Below, piece by piece: positions 11,284 to 21,646 of a stretch of DNA of 64,000 bases (the first letter of the stretch is position 1; every line of letters starts with the position of its first letter). The notes beneath the pieces were generated by a model. That model saw only the letters and a program-made list of their open reading frames with translations. It was not told the DNA's origin and did no database searches. Made by a program: the position numbers and the translations under genes. This DNA is from Rhinocladiella similis. Taxonomy: Eukaryota > Ascomycota > Eurotiomycetes > Chaetothyriales > Herpotrichiellaceae. The stretch spans positions 3,782,001-3,846,000 of the forward strand of contig JAMRYE010000010.1 of NCBI GenBank assembly GCA_024082115.1. The letters are read 5' to 3'.

Positions 11284-14200
11284 ATGAATCAGCTACAATA
11301 TCAGTCAGGGCATCGGCAGCAACAGCAGCCTCCGCCGCCGCTCTCCAACGGCAATCGCAATGGCTCTCTGGGCAGTGCGTCCGGAGTAAAGCAACCTGAC
11401 CCTCTCGAGACCAACCAATCCCGCGCCGCGCGTTTCGAAGACGAGAAGAGACGTATTGTTGAAAGCTGCTTCAACAAAAGGGATCAGGATGGCATGCAGG
11501 TGGAATCATACATCACCCACGTTAGAATCCTCGAGGACGCTTCCTATCCTTCGTCTCCGCCGCCGCCCGAATCTCCTGCTGCCAACAAGAAGAACAGGGT
11601 GATTCTCGTCGCGGTCCGAAGGTCGGGCAAGGTTAGGGTCCATAAGGCTCGAGAGAATCCTAATGGCACCTTTTCTATCGGTAAAACATGGAATCTGGAC
11701 GAGCTGAACGCGATCATGTCGTACTCTTCGTTGGTGCCGGCCACGCCGCAGCAGCAGACGGAGAAACAATGGGCGTCCAACACCGGCTTCACAATCACTT
11801 TGGGAAAGCCATATTTTTGGTCGGCACCGACGCCAAAAGAGAAGGACTTTTTTATTGCCAGTCTGATCAAGATATACCGAAAATACACAGGAGGGAAAGT
11901 GCCAGAGCTCATCGGATTCTCACCACAGGATGCGGCTCACCTGACAGGCAATCCGGCTGCTCAAAGTACTCCTCCTCCCAGAGGTGCAGGTACTTTTTCT
12001 CCCTCTGCTCCTTCCGACCGACCGACACCTCCTACGCAACCGCCATCTGTTCCTGCACTAAGTTCAAACCGACCACAGTCGCCGTACACTGCTCACCATC
12101 CTCCACCAAGTAGAGACGGCAACAGAATTGTGTCGCAAGAGCTCGAGCGAGCTCACTCGAGGCAGGATCAACCTCAGATGGCAAGAGATGGACCCATATC
12201 ACCTCCCCAGTTTGATAACCGTGTCCCATCGAGGCAGGAGCGAAGCACGCCGGTGCAGGAGCTTCCAAAAAATCAGCCATATGGTGCTCAATACCGACGG
12301 GACGACGGACGCGCACCTTCGATAACAAGTAATATGCAGTCGACACCGCCACGGCCCTCCATCAGTCCCAAACCCTCCAAAACATCATTGTCGAGGAACG
12401 AGCTTGCCCTTGAGCCACAGCCATTGAGAACAAACGGCATGGGTGCAGCTATACCGGCGGGTCTGGACTTGGCTGGTAAGAGATTGGGACCTAAAGCCAG
12501 TCAAGATTCTTTCCGCAACGTTGGAGGGAATGGAGGCATTGGTAGCCCTAGGCCGAGCATCACGTCCACAGACCGAAGAGCTCCGACAGAATCGAGGCCC
12601 GATGTGCCAGCATTTGTGGAACCGTTACCTGAGAGGAAGAGGCCGGTGGCAGCACCTCCCGAGCCTATCACGGATCAATTGGGTCCTCCCAGCCAGGATG
12701 GCGACACTTTTGTCACCCCCATGGGTACGCCAACGAATTTGAAAGAGGAGGAGTCGCAAAAGCAAGCGCAAGACTACTTTGCGACAAAACAACCTCAGAA
12801 AGAAACCCAGCCGGAAGAACCAGCACTCCTTAGCAACGCCACGCATGAGCCTAGCAACCAGGATGCCTCTCCGAGTCAGATCACAAACGAAGTAGTCACA
12901 GCTGAGCCCACTCAGACTGTACCGCTACCTCCAAAAGTTGAGGAGGAGCATCGCCCCGGATTAGGGCCGATGATCAAGAAAAAATCTGGTAAAGATATTG
13001 CAAATCAATTCCGAAGAGCTGCACTTGCGGCGCAGGCGTTCCAGCCTCGTCAAGGTGGTGCTGGTGCTCGTCTGAAGGCCCTACAAGACAAAGAGAAGCA
13101 GTCAAATGAGCCTGACGGCATCACTTCTGTTGTTCCAGCGCCTTTACAACGAGGCATGAGTGGCGATAGCGCCAGAACAGGTACCCCGGACTTGGTCACT
13201 CCCAGCATCGAAAAGGAACTGTCCGTGGCTAGACCCAACGATGCTATTCCTAAAGTTCAGATTGAGCGGACAGCCACCTCCGATAGTGTTGCAAGGCCTC
13301 AAACGCCGGTGCAGAAGCCTGTTGCCGTCACTGAGACGCCCGAAAAACAGACACGTGCAGAGTCCCCAGATAAAGCACGATCACGCTCACCACAAAGAAG
13401 ACGTAGACAGAAGTTGGAAGCCGAGGTGGAAAAATACTGCTCAACCTTAGGCGTGGACCCACGTATCATGGATGGCCGTGGTGCAGACTTCAACGAGCTT
13501 CTGACAGAGTTTGGGTGGGAAGGCAAGCTTGCTGACGAAGAGAGAGTAGAAGATTTTGAATCGAATATTCGAAGGGAAATCGGCCGCGCTCAAGCAAGTG
13601 GTTGGCTTGGTCATGTTGAGCAACAGGAGAGCAAAGTACAAGACTTGGCAAAAGCTTTTGAAAAGGCAATTGCAGAATGTGAAGAGCTGGACGGCCTCCT
13701 CACGCTATATGCACACGAGCTCGACACTCTACACGATGACATTGAGTACATCGAGGCTCAAGGTCAAGGTTTACAGGTGCAGACGGCCAATCAGAAATTA
13801 CTACAGTCTGAGTTAGAGAGCCTCCTGAAGAACTTGACGATATCCTCTGGGGATCTGAGAGCACTGAGAGCCGCGCCTATTGACAGTTACGACGGCTTAC
13901 AGGCCGTCGAAGGTTCACTGGCCTTGCTCTACCGAGCAATGTTGACAATCGACCCAGAAATCCGGCAGAACAAACTCCGCCAAGCTGATGCCTCAACTGG
14001 TCGTGCTGGCGTGGGCCAGTTTGCAGATGCCGAGATTGGGCAGATGCGTGCGGTCCAGCAGAAAAAAGATGAATACAAAGAGGAGAGCACGATTTTCTTG
14101 AACCGACTCAACCAACATATGAAGGCAATGTTCCAGATAGCCGAACAACGAACAAGTGAGGAGAATGCAACGGCCAGTATATCGTCGAGCACATCTACAT

Positions 14201-15825
14201 CTATTAACCTCCGAGCCTATAGTGCCTCGAGACAGGACCTATGGATGTACAACACCATGATGCTTTTTGTACGAGAAGTCAATCAATACGAATGGCAGAC
14301 ATTGATCAGTAGCTATGAGATCAATGTGAAGAGCATATATCAATCTCAGTTTCGAGACTATTCGATGAGTCTGAAAAAGACTGCACGAAAGCCGACTGGG
14401 GAAGAACAAGAGATTCTGTTCACTCACCAGGAGAAGGAGAAGGCCGAGGAGTCCCTCACGTCCACGGCTGCTCGGAAGCTGACCGTCAAGCGTGGCAGGA
14501 CCGTCAAGACTAGTGCCCTGCGCCAGTCGATTGGAGGCGAGAGGCGCGATGGTAGACCTGAGGCGTGGACGATATTCGATACTGTGCTTGAGCAGCAGGC
14601 AACAGCCATCTCCGAAGAACAGAATTTCATTGTCCACTTCTTCCATCTGGACTCCCAGTCGAACACTGATTTCGCAGAGATTGTACAGTCTCGACCTCCT
14701 GATCAGCGTAAAGTCCCGAATCTGCAGGCGAAGCAGTCTTACGACCCAGACCGAAACATGGCCAAGATTGTCCAGAACACTGTTGGTGGTATTTATTCGT
14801 TCTGGGAAATGGATCTGCAAAATTTGATCACCTGGGTTTTGAAAACGGACGAGATACAAGGCGTCGGGGTGCTGGTCTCTCTCGAACAGTGCTTGTCTAA
14901 ATACGAAGAGACAAATCAGGAATTCATCACTAGAACCGTCCGGATCCTCCATGAACGACTCACGGGCAAATTCCACGCCTTCGTCGAGCAGCAGGTCAAG
15001 GCTATCGAAGAAACCAAGGTCAAGGTCAAGAAACGAAAGGGTCTCATTTCATTCATGCGTGTCTTCCCCGAGTTTACGGCGGCTGTGGAGGATATGATAC
15101 CCCAAGAATTCACTCTTGACTCGCTAGACGTACGATTCACTGTGAACGATGCCTACACTCGACTCCTCAAAGCCATGTGGGAGTCTCTCAACTTCATCGC
15201 GAAAGACAATCCAGCGGGTGCAAGTGGGACTACGAGTGCAAACGCACCAACAAGCGGAGACCCCGAGGATAAAGAGGCACTGAACTATCATATCTTATTG
15301 ATTGAGAATATGAATTACTTTGTCGAGGAGGTCAAGACGCACAACAATGGTGTACTCGAGGAGTGGGTTGAACGCGCGGGCCAGGACCAGGTCAGTCATC
15401 TTGGTCAATATACTGACGCGATAATACGACGGCCGCTGGGCAAGTGGCTCGATTTCCTAGAGAGCACCGAGGCGATGATGAAAGGCATCTCGAGCGACAA
15501 CTATGCCAGTATTGCTGGCAAGCCCAGCCATTCACGCAGCAGTGCAAAGAAGATTCTCGGCGCGTATGATACAAAAGAGGTGCGTAAGGGAGTGGAGACA
15601 CTAAAGAAGAGGATAGAGAAGCATTTCAGTGATGCGGACGAAGGCGGAGTGGGAGCCAGCACGAGCAGTCTGAGTCGTGGATTGATTGGACGTGTGTTTG
15701 AGGAGTGTGCCACTCGCTATGCCCATGCATGGGATAGGATGAGAGTTGTGGTGGACCGTGTTTATGAGGGTGGATTGGAGATTGAGTGGAGGAAAGAGGA
15801 TGTTCAGGTGATGTTTAGGCGTTAA
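11284..15825 (+). CDS. sec3: Exocyst complex component Sec3, single exon, 1513 aa
   Basis: The N-terminal 45 residues are Gln/Pro-rich. Residues about 55-200 match the Sec3 N-terminal PIP2-binding PH-like domain (RVILVAVRRSGKVRVHKARE, FTITLGKPYFWSAPTPKEKD, FIASLIKIYRKYTGGKVPEL). A disordered Pro/Ser-rich region runs to about 690, a basic stretch (ARSRSPQRRRRQK) to about 700, then coiled coil and the Sec3 C-terminal helical-rod domain to the end (for example QNLITWVLKTDEIQGVGVLVSLEQCL). Sec3 marks sites of exocytosis at the plasma membrane through PIP2 and Rho GTPases and tethers secretory vesicles. The length agrees with filamentous fungal Sec3, longer than in yeast. The ORF is unbroken and no intron is needed. 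Confidence 0.94.
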   Translation: MNQLQYQSGHRQQQQPPPPLSNGNRNGSLGSASGVKQPDPLETNQSRAARFEDEKRRIVESCFNKRDQDGMQVESYITHVRILEDASYPSSPPPPESPAANKKNRVILVAVRRSGKVRVHKARENPNGTFSIGKTWNLDELNAIMSYSSLVPATPQQQTEKQWASNTGFTITLGKPYFWSAPTPKEKDFFIASLIKIYRKYTGGKVPELIGFSPQDAAHLTGNPAAQSTPPPRGAGTFSPSAPSDRPTPPTQPPSVPALSSNRPQSPYTAHHPPPSRDGNRIVSQELERAHSRQDQPQMARDGPISPPQFDNRVPSRQERSTPVQELPKNQPYGAQYRRDDGRAPSITSNMQSTPPRPSISPKPSKTSLSRNELALEPQPLRTNGMGAAIPAGLDLAGKRLGPKASQDSFRNVGGNGGIGSPRPSITSTDRRAPTESRPDVPAFVEPLPERKRPVAAPPEPITDQLGPPSQDGDTFVTPMGTPTNLKEEESQKQAQDYFATKQPQKETQPEEPALLSNATHEPSNQDASPSQITNEVVTAEPTQTVPLPPKVEEEHRPGLGPMIKKKSGKDIANQFRRAALAAQAFQPRQGGAGARLKALQDKEKQSNEPDGITSVVPAPLQRGMSGDSARTGTPDLVTPSIEKELSVARPNDAIPKVQIERTATSDSVARPQTPVQKPVAVTETPEKQTRAESPDKARSRSPQRRRRQKLEAEVEKYCSTLGVDPRIMDGRGADFNELLTEFGWEGKLADEERVEDFESNIRREIGRAQASGWLGHVEQQESKVQDLAKAFEKAIAECEELDGLLTLYAHELDTLHDDIEYIEAQGQGLQVQTANQKLLQSELESLLKNLTISSGDLRALRAAPIDSYDGLQAVEGSLALLYRAMLTIDPEIRQNKLRQADASTGRAGVGQFADAEIGQMRAVQQKKDEYKEESTIFLNRLNQHMKAMFQIAEQRTSEENATASISSSTSTSINLRAYSASRQDLWMYNTMMLFVREVNQYEWQTLISSYEINVKSIYQSQFRDYSMSLKKTARKPTGEEQEILFTHQEKEKAEESLTSTAARKLTVKRGRTVKTSALRQSIGGERRDGRPEAWTIFDTVLEQQATAISEEQNFIVHFFHLDSQSNTDFAEIVQSRPPDQRKVPNLQAKQSYDPDRNMAKIVQNTVGGIYSFWEMDLQNLITWVLKTDEIQGVGVLVSLEQCLSKYEETNQEFITRTVRILHERLTGKFHAFVEQQVKAIEETKVKVKKRKGLISFMRVFPEFTAAVEDMIPQEFTLDSLDVRFTVNDAYTRLLKAMWESLNFIAKDNPAGASGTTSANAPTSGDPEDKEALNYHILLIENMNYFVEEVKTHNNGVLEEWVERAGQDQVSHLGQYTDAIIRRPLGKWLDFLESTEAMMKGISSDNYASIAGKPSHSRSSAKKILGAYDTKEVRKGVETLKKRIEKHFSDADEGGVGASTSSLSRGLIGRVFEECATRYAHAWDRMRVVVDRVYEGGLEIEWRKEDVQVMFRR

Positions 15826-16197
15826 AGATGAGGTCGCAATGTGTATTTTGATGAGCCTGTTGAGCCGATATATATCATTTTGAATCATCGAGCGCATTAC
15901 CATGGAATCACAATCACACATATGACGAACTGCTCCGTTGTGTTAACATACCCCATGGGAATTGTCGACTCGATTGTCTTTGAAATGAAGTGTCGCTCAC
16001 GGGGACAATGGCGTACGGTAGAGGGAACGGGAAGGGAATAGGGGTGATCATCAGATCATACTGTGATCATAATGTATGTCCCGAGCCCCGAAAAGGGGGC
16101 TTTCCCCAAAAATATACCCATCCTAGTGGGAAACAGAGCAGGTCAAAGAATCAATGAGTAGATATAGCTAGGTATCTAATGAACAGGACCAGAAGGA
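15826..16197. other. Convergent 3' intergenic region
   Basis: This 372-bp gap lies between the convergent Sec3 and membrane-protein genes, presumably both 3' UTRs. It contains AT-rich words such as TATATATCATTTTG near 15870 and CCCCGAAAAGGGGGC-type purine/pyrimidine runs near 16086. I see no gene in it. Confidence 0.5.
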
Positions 16198-18237
16198 TCA
16201 GTAGTACTTTATTTTTCGATCAACACGTCGATGATGATTCGGCCTCGTCGGACGTCGTCTACCGTAGCCGTACCCCTGGCCATTCCCATATCCAATAAGG
16301 TACTGTAACCTCGTTATGACCGAGTGATTTGCGTTGTTTGTGTTCGTCGTTGGTGGTAAAGTGGTGGTGTGAGTCATTGATATCTCTTCGTCCTTTTCGG
16401 CTTCGACTTGGACTTCGACGACCCTGATCTCCATGGTGACTGCCCTCTTGGTCTCTCCTGAGAAGGTGGCGCCGGCGAGAAGGTCGAGCGTGTCCCTCTC
16501 AACACCCGCGAGGATCGATATCAGGCCGAAGCCGCGCGATATGGGGGTTTCGTGAAACGCGCATATGGCGACGAAGGCCAGTGTGGTTAGGAAGGGCTGG
16601 ATGGCGAGGAGGACGTACAGGGACCATTCGGCGCGGAGGACGGGTCGGGTCAGCACGCGCGTCAAGGTGCCGTTGTAGCGCTCGGTGTAGGCGTTCGTCG
16701 TGAGGTTCAGCGGCACGGGGGAAGAAGAGGAAGGGGAAGTCGTGGTCGTGGCGTTGTCGTAGGTGTCGTTGTACAGCCAGTCTTGGTACAGGGACCCTGC
16801 GAGCTGGACGGGGACCGCGCCCGAGCTGGACGCAATGCGCGATTGGTACATTGATGCCACGGCCATGGCGAACGAGGGGACGCGCCAGGAGGAGGCGCTG
16901 CGCGTCGTGGCGAAGGGGGCGAGGTACTCGGCCATCAGGGGTGGCATGGTGTCGGCGACGCCCAGTTGCGAGCTGGCCAGGTACTGGTACCCGGACCATA
17001 GGTCGGTGGAGCATGTTGCGGAGGCGAGAAGGATGGACGACGACGTCACGGTCCAGGTTGCGTGGCAGGATTTGCGGGATACGGTGCACAGCGACGCGGT
17101 GCGTTGGAAGGTGCGCCTGTCGGCGTCGTCGTCGTTGTCCGTGGGGAACGTGCCCATGTACACCCACGACGAGTTGTACCAGCCTGGGCTGTCGCCGGAG
17201 GCGGTGCTGACGGCCAGAAAACCGAATTTGTAGCCGTTGTAGAGCGTGATGGTTTTCCACGCCCCGTACGCCCACGCGTCGGTCCAGCTCGCGTTGGTGC
17301 GGTCGGAGTCGCTGAGTGTGTGGTAGTGGGATGCCGTGCCGCGGACGTCGGCCGAGATGGTCACTGCTTCGGCTGGGCTGAGCGAGGCTTGGATCGATGA
17401 GATGTTCTCGGCCAAGGGGGCGTCGAGGGCGGCGGCGTCGGTCGCCGCAAAGAGAACGAGATTGTACTCGTACACTTGGCCGCCCTGGTCGTCGAAACTC
17501 GGCACCGTCTCGTTGTCGATGGTTGCGCCGACAAAGGGCAGGGTCGCGTTGGTCATTGTGCTCGTGAACCCGATGCCTTGTGTGCCGGGGGGAGCTGTGG
17601 GACCGAGCCCGACGGTTCCTGTTATCGCGTGCGTGTCGCCTACACCACCTGTGTAGCGCTTGTAGCCTATGCTCAGGCCCAGAGGGAGCAGGAGCACAAT
17701 GATTATAGATGTCCTCCATATCGCGCCGAGATTGTTGGCAAGCGGAGTCCAACGGAGCAGGCCGTCGAGGTTTTGTAGAGTCGAACGCCCATAGTGAGCC
17801 TCGATCAGGAGAAACGCAAATGGCATTGTGCGAAGCATGCACTGGGTCATGACGCCGAGTAGAAATCCCACGGCAATGATTTGTCGTGTATAAGCCAGTT
17901 CGGCCGCGTAGGCGAATGATGGACTGATTATGACAATGGCGGCGATGAGACATAGTATGCAGAGTAATGTCGCGACAGCGTCGATCCAGTTTACCACAGC
18001 CTTACGAGCTGGTCGGCCTAGACTCGCTGGAGGTGCTTTTTCCGCCCTCTGCGTGGATAGCATGCTTTCTTGCTCGATCGTCGAGGCGATGGGCACCCGA
18101 TCTTGGGGCGTGGCGACTGGCTTCCTCCCCACGGACCCCAGTACACGAAAGGGGACATCGCGGTCGCTGTTGTATGTTTGGCCAGTCGATACGTCCACCG
18201 CCGGAACCTCTTTGAAGCCTCCGTGGCCGATCGCCAT
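16198..18237 (-). CDS. Uncharacterised fungal multi-pass membrane protein with a glycosylated loop, 679 aa
   Basis: I do not recognise a named family. Hydrophobic segments lie at residues about 85-107, 119-145, 176-191 and 538-560. The roughly 345 residues between the third and fourth segments carry many N-x-S/T sites (NATL, NISS, NASW, NSSW, NATT, NLTT) and several Cys and Trp residues, consistent with an extracytoplasmic glycosylated domain. The last 120 residues are hydrophilic, with a Thr/Asn-rich then Gly/Tyr/Arg-rich tail. The start ATG at 18237 (MAIGHGGFKE) gives the longest reading. The coding region is visibly richer in GC at third positions than its neighbours, which also produces a long 484-aa open frame at 16499-17953 in another frame of the same strand; that one is a shadow. 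Location (plasma membrane or wall side) is inferred. Confidence 0.78.
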   Translation of the reverse strand: MAIGHGGFKEVPAVDVSTGQTYNSDRDVPFRVLGSVGRKPVATPQDRVPIASTIEQESMLSTQRAEKAPPASLGRPARKAVVNWIDAVATLLCILCLIAAIVIISPSFAYAAELAYTRQIIAVGFLLGVMTQCMLRTMPFAFLLIEAHYGRSTLQNLDGLLRWTPLANNLGAIWRTSIIIVLLLPLGLSIGYKRYTGGVGDTHAITGTVGLGPTAPPGTQGIGFTSTMTNATLPFVGATIDNETVPSFDDQGGQVYEYNLVLFAATDAAALDAPLAENISSIQASLSPAEAVTISADVRGTASHYHTLSDSDRTNASWTDAWAYGAWKTITLYNGYKFGFLAVSTASGDSPGWYNSSWVYMGTFPTDNDDDADRRTFQRTASLCTVSRKSCHATWTVTSSSILLASATCSTDLWSGYQYLASSQLGVADTMPPLMAEYLAPFATTRSASSWRVPSFAMAVASMYQSRIASSSGAVPVQLAGSLYQDWLYNDTYDNATTTTSPSSSSPVPLNLTTNAYTERYNGTLTRVLTRPVLRAEWSLYVLLAIQPFLTTLAFVAICAFHETPISRGFGLISILAGVERDTLDLLAGATFSGETKRAVTMEIRVVEVQVEAEKDEEISMTHTTTLPPTTNTNNANHSVITRLQYLIGYGNGQGYGYGRRRPTRPNHHRRVDRKIKYY

Positions 18238-18842
18238 ATGTTAGTGACGAACAGTGCGAACGTTTCAGTGCATGTCCTTTTGGACGAAGTACAAAGGGAG
18301 TTTCGACAGCGCGCGCTAGAAAACAGGATAACAGAGCTCACCTCACCGTATCACCATCCTGCTGGGGAACTCAGAGCATAAAGACACAAGACGGCGACCA
18401 GGCCGCCATATTGGCACGGATCTCTGCATATGAGAGTGTCTTAGCCTGGGGCCGAAACGGGAGCAGGGTATCACACTTGCAAGAGACGCTGAGTTACATT
18501 GCAGTACCGTACAAGTGTGAACTACTAAGAGACAGGCGAGTGACGGACGGTGTTGAGAGCCCATGCCAGGGGGCCTCCGAATCAGGTTAGCGCCGGACTT
18601 GCTTCATGCTCAGCCTGATGAGCCTCGAGGTACGGAATATGATAAACCAGACAACCACCAGGAAAGCAAATGCTGAACATCGTTTTCCATCGTTTTCTTC
18701 CTTCAAAGTGACATGGCTCTTCTCTCTCCAGCATCACGAATACAAACAAACCGCGTCATTCAGGTTGCAGCCAAATACCGGCCAGCCTTGTTTCCTTGCA
18801 CCTTCAGCCATGGCCACCAGAATCTGCTGCTCTCATACCTCC
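18238..18842. other. Intergenic region between two minus-strand genes
   Basis: These 605 bp hold the promoter of the membrane-protein gene and the 3' flank of the MYND gene. The plus-strand ORF starting at 18606 runs antisense through the MYND exons and has no domain, so it is not called. Confidence 0.5.
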
Positions 18843-19520
18843 TCAACATTGGCATTGATAGTTCTCCGGCATTGGTCTCTGTCCCATCCCGTACCCGCCT
18901 CCGTACACGTTCTCTGCAACCATTCGCAGCATCATCGGCATCATAGGATCTTTGTAGTACTCCGTGATATCCGACTTCTCCACCGCATACGTGATATTGA
19001 AGTGTTCGTCCTCCATTGCCATCTGCTCACATGCCCACTGCTTCTCCTGGTCCCACCACGATGGCAACATACCCGCGGTCTTAGCTCGAGCCAGAAAATC
19101 GCGAAAAACGGGAAGCGGAGGATCTTGTCCATAGATGCCGTGGTTGTGTTGACCCCAGGTGTAGTCGTCCTCGCAGCGCAGACGGAAAGTGTCGATGAGC
19201 ATCTGGTAGGTCTTCGCCTCAGAGTCGAGCTCGCGGAAGTAACTGACGAGGCGAGGATGAGGAGGGCTGCTGTTGGCTGGTCGTCGACATGCGGTTTTAT
19301 GTTGGGGCCAGTGTGCCGCTTGACATTCTACAGACAGACTGGTCAGTGGATCGTGGGTTTGGAGAGGCCGCCCTGGCATTTACTTACCTTTGGAACAGTA
19401 GCTCGCTTTCTGGCACCGGCCGCATCTTTTCAAGGTAGAACCGGTGGGCAATTGGAGCTCAGCCTTGCTGCAGGCAGCACAGACTCGCTCTTCGGTGGGT
19501 GCGTTTGCAGAGTCCGCCAT
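18843..19520 (-). CDS. Small MYND-type zinc finger protein, two exons, 205 aa
   Basis: Minus-strand exons are 19520-19388 and 19327-18843, with a 60-nt GT-AG intron at 19387-19328. The total of 618 nt closes in frame. The first 58 residues form a complete MYND finger: C14, C17, C33, C36, C42, C46, H54, C58 (VCAACSK, LKRCGRCQKASYCSKEC, HWPQHKTAC). The intron falls inside the finger, so both exons are needed for zinc binding. The rest is an acidic helical region with DDYTWGQHNHGIYG and a Met/Gly/Tyr-rich end (MMPMMLRMV, GGGYGMGQRPM). MYND fingers bind proline-rich peptides in partner proteins; this tail resembles short fungal MYND proteins of unknown role. No SET domain is present, so it is not a SMYD-type methyltransferase. 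Confidence 0.88.
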
Positions 19521-20164
19521 GATGAGTTTACTCTTCTTCTCCTCTGGGTCGATATTGGCCCTGCTCTGAAGCAGGTTTAAACCAGTTGATAGATGCCTCT
19601 CGTGTCGATGTAGCGCGCTTCACCCACTTTTCACGACACGTATTCCCTATATCAGGCAGACCCAAATGTGGTACCGCTGGCCCAAGATCTCTGCGGAAAG
19701 AGTGGTCAGCTTGCACTGGAAGGAATACAGAAGCACCAAGTAGCATGAGAACACTTCAAGATTTCGATGAATAGTTCAGAGAACTTCTTCTGAACAAGAA
19801 GCACGAATCTACTTAAGAGTTATGGACAAGATTGCTCACTAGAGGAACATTAGCAAACATGGGCCTTTTGTAAATAGCAAACATGAAAGGCGGGGTAAAG
19901 GGTAGAACTACAGTAGGCAGCAAATCCCTCTCAATAGTAAAGAAGAGATGCACACACATGAGATGGCACCGCCATTTGGCCCGAAATGGGTGTCTGTTAC
20001 AGATCCCTTTCAAAGGTACTTGTATAGGGCTTCCACCCAAAAGGGGTATCGCCAGTGGCCAAGTTGTGTTTGACGCTTTCCCGTCTACCAAGACTACGCC
20101 CATGAGTTATCAACAGAAGATTAGGCTTCTCGTTGTTCAACAGTATGTTGAGTGGTAGATCTGC
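19521..20164. other. Intergenic region, no gene seen
   Basis: These 644 bp hold the promoter of the MYND gene and the 3' flank of the BAHD acyltransferase gene. Only short overlapping ORFs without domains occur. Confidence 0.45.
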
Positions 20165-21646
20165 CTAAGCACGCCAGCTTCGTAGCATCTCATTCTCCTC
20201 GAGCACCTGCATATCTTGCTCGTTCATCATGATAGCAACCTCAATTCTCTCATCTAGACCTTCTGCCAGCCTGCGTCTTGGCAGGGAGAGTACCATGCCG
20301 TCGAGGTAAGGCATATATGGGATTCTGACGAACCGCGGCCCACCCCCTAAACTTGGTCCGAAGTCGCAATCGTACATTCCTACATCAGCCCAACTTGTAT
20401 ATGTCAGGTCCAGCCCATGGTAGGAATTCCATCCCGGGAGGATATCGTCAACATCAGCGAGACGATCGGCAAACGCCACGATCTCACCAACATGGGTTGG
20501 AGTCACAGCCGAGGTTGCTGCGGCAATAGCACTGATCACCGGTATCAAGAGAGATAGATTGGCGGCGCTGGAGCTGACTAGAGCATTCTCAGCAATGCCT
20601 TCCATCTCGGTAGCAGCAAGTTCGACCACCTTGAGCATAGTCACATTGCCCAAGAATGACTTGGCCGACACCGCTGGCCCAATCTTCGAGCGCGCATTGA
20701 TGGCAAATCCAAGCTTCGAGGTAGCAGAGTCTTCGACGGTAGCGAGGCCGTCGCGGCGTATACGCCCAAGCCGAGCACGTGTGATAGCGGCCCACAGAAC
20801 AGTGCCCAGGATATTGTTGACAGTAAGAGACTTGGCAGGGGCTGACTTGCTCATGGCCGTCTTGACCTCCTGGAGCTTCGCACTTGAGAATGCAAAGATC
20901 TTTGCTGCGCAATTGACTGGCTGGCCGGAGACATTGGTCGACAGTGGTGGTTGAGGTGAGCTCATAGATCGAAGGCTATATTCCGGATGTCGAAGCAGAA
21001 GCCCCTCAAGCGTAGCTATCGGCTCAGTCTCAGGGAAGTAGGCACTGGCATTCCGCAGCCAGGCGTCCCTATGATAAAGTTCCTTGGGGTCGTACAGTGC
21101 CTTGTCATCAGCACGAACCACTACATCTCTCGTGCAGTCGCCCCAGAGCTTGAGAAACTTGCCCATGCCTGCTCCGTCCATGACCACGTGGTGAGCGCAC
21201 AAGCACAGTATCAAGCCTCCTTGCATCCTTGTAGCTCCGACGACGAGGACCGAGGCCTTTGCTCCAGGAGTCTTATAGTCGATAATCGATGGCACGGGAC
21301 AGAGGGTCTCTTGGAAAACCGAGAGCGGTGCTTCATTCTGCTTCAGCATCTCGAAACTTGGTAGAAATCCTGGAGTGGGAGTCTCGATAACAGCGAGTGG
21401 CGGGTCCTGAGATGACCACGAGAGCAACAGCCGGTTAGATGGAAGAGAATCGTCCGATGTCTTGTGAACAGAGCCCTTGAGAAACGGGAGCAAGGCAGTG
21501 ACCTTGGCTAAGCCCTCGTTTAGCTTTTTCACGGCACTCTCATATTGATCTGTTTCGTAGACGAGAAAGAGGGGGGTGTACATTTTGGGCATGAGCTGGT
21601 CGACTGGAGACAGCATGCAAGACCCATTCTGAGCTGACTGTGACAT
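20165..21646 (-). CDS. BAHD-type acyltransferase (transferase family PF02458), 493 aa
   Basis: The protein begins MSQSAQNGSCMLSPVDQLMPKMY, the usual LSPxDQxMP opening of fungal BAHD/trichothecene-acetyltransferase-like enzymes. The catalytic HxxxD motif is AHHVVMDGAG (His153, Asp157 from this start). A DFG-type structural motif appears near the C-terminus as CDFGPSLGGGPRFVR, in place of the plant DFGWG. The enzymes move an acyl group from acyl-CoA to an alcohol or amine acceptor, often in secondary metabolism or detoxification. The open frame extends 60 codons upstream to 21826, but that part has no family similarity I recognise and I take it as 5' UTR. No synthase gene or pathway regulator lies beside it, so the acceptor cannot be guessed. 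Confidence 0.88.
   Translation of the reverse strand: MSQSAQNGSCMLSPVDQLMPKMYTPLFLVYETDQYESAVKKLNEGLAKVTALLPFLKGSVHKTSDDSLPSNRLLLSWSSQDPPLAVIETPTPGFLPSFEMLKQNEAPLSVFQETLCPVPSIIDYKTPGAKASVLVVGATRMQGGLILCLCAHHVVMDGAGMGKFLKLWGDCTRDVVVRADDKALYDPKELYHRDAWLRNASAYFPETEPIATLEGLLLRHPEYSLRSMSSPQPPLSTNVSGQPVNCAAKIFAFSSAKLQEVKTAMSKSAPAKSLTVNNILGTVLWAAITRARLGRIRRDGLATVEDSATSKLGFAINARSKIGPAVSAKSFLGNVTMLKVVELAATEMEGIAENALVSSSAANLSLLIPVISAIAAATSAVTPTHVGEIVAFADRLADVDDILPGWNSYHGLDLTYTSWADVGMYDCDFGPSLGGGPRFVRIPYMPYLDGMVLSLPRRRLAEGLDERIEVAIMMNEQDMQVLEENEMLRSWRA

Noticed and set aside
16499..17953. 484-codon ORF in another minus frame inside the membrane-protein gene
   Set aside because: His/Arg/Pro-rich shadow of a high-GC3 gene; the overlapping 679-codon frame has credible membrane helices and glycosylation sites.
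18606..19580. 324-codon plus-strand ORF over the MYND gene
   Set aside because: Antisense to a two-exon gene with a complete MYND finger; no recognisable motif of its own.
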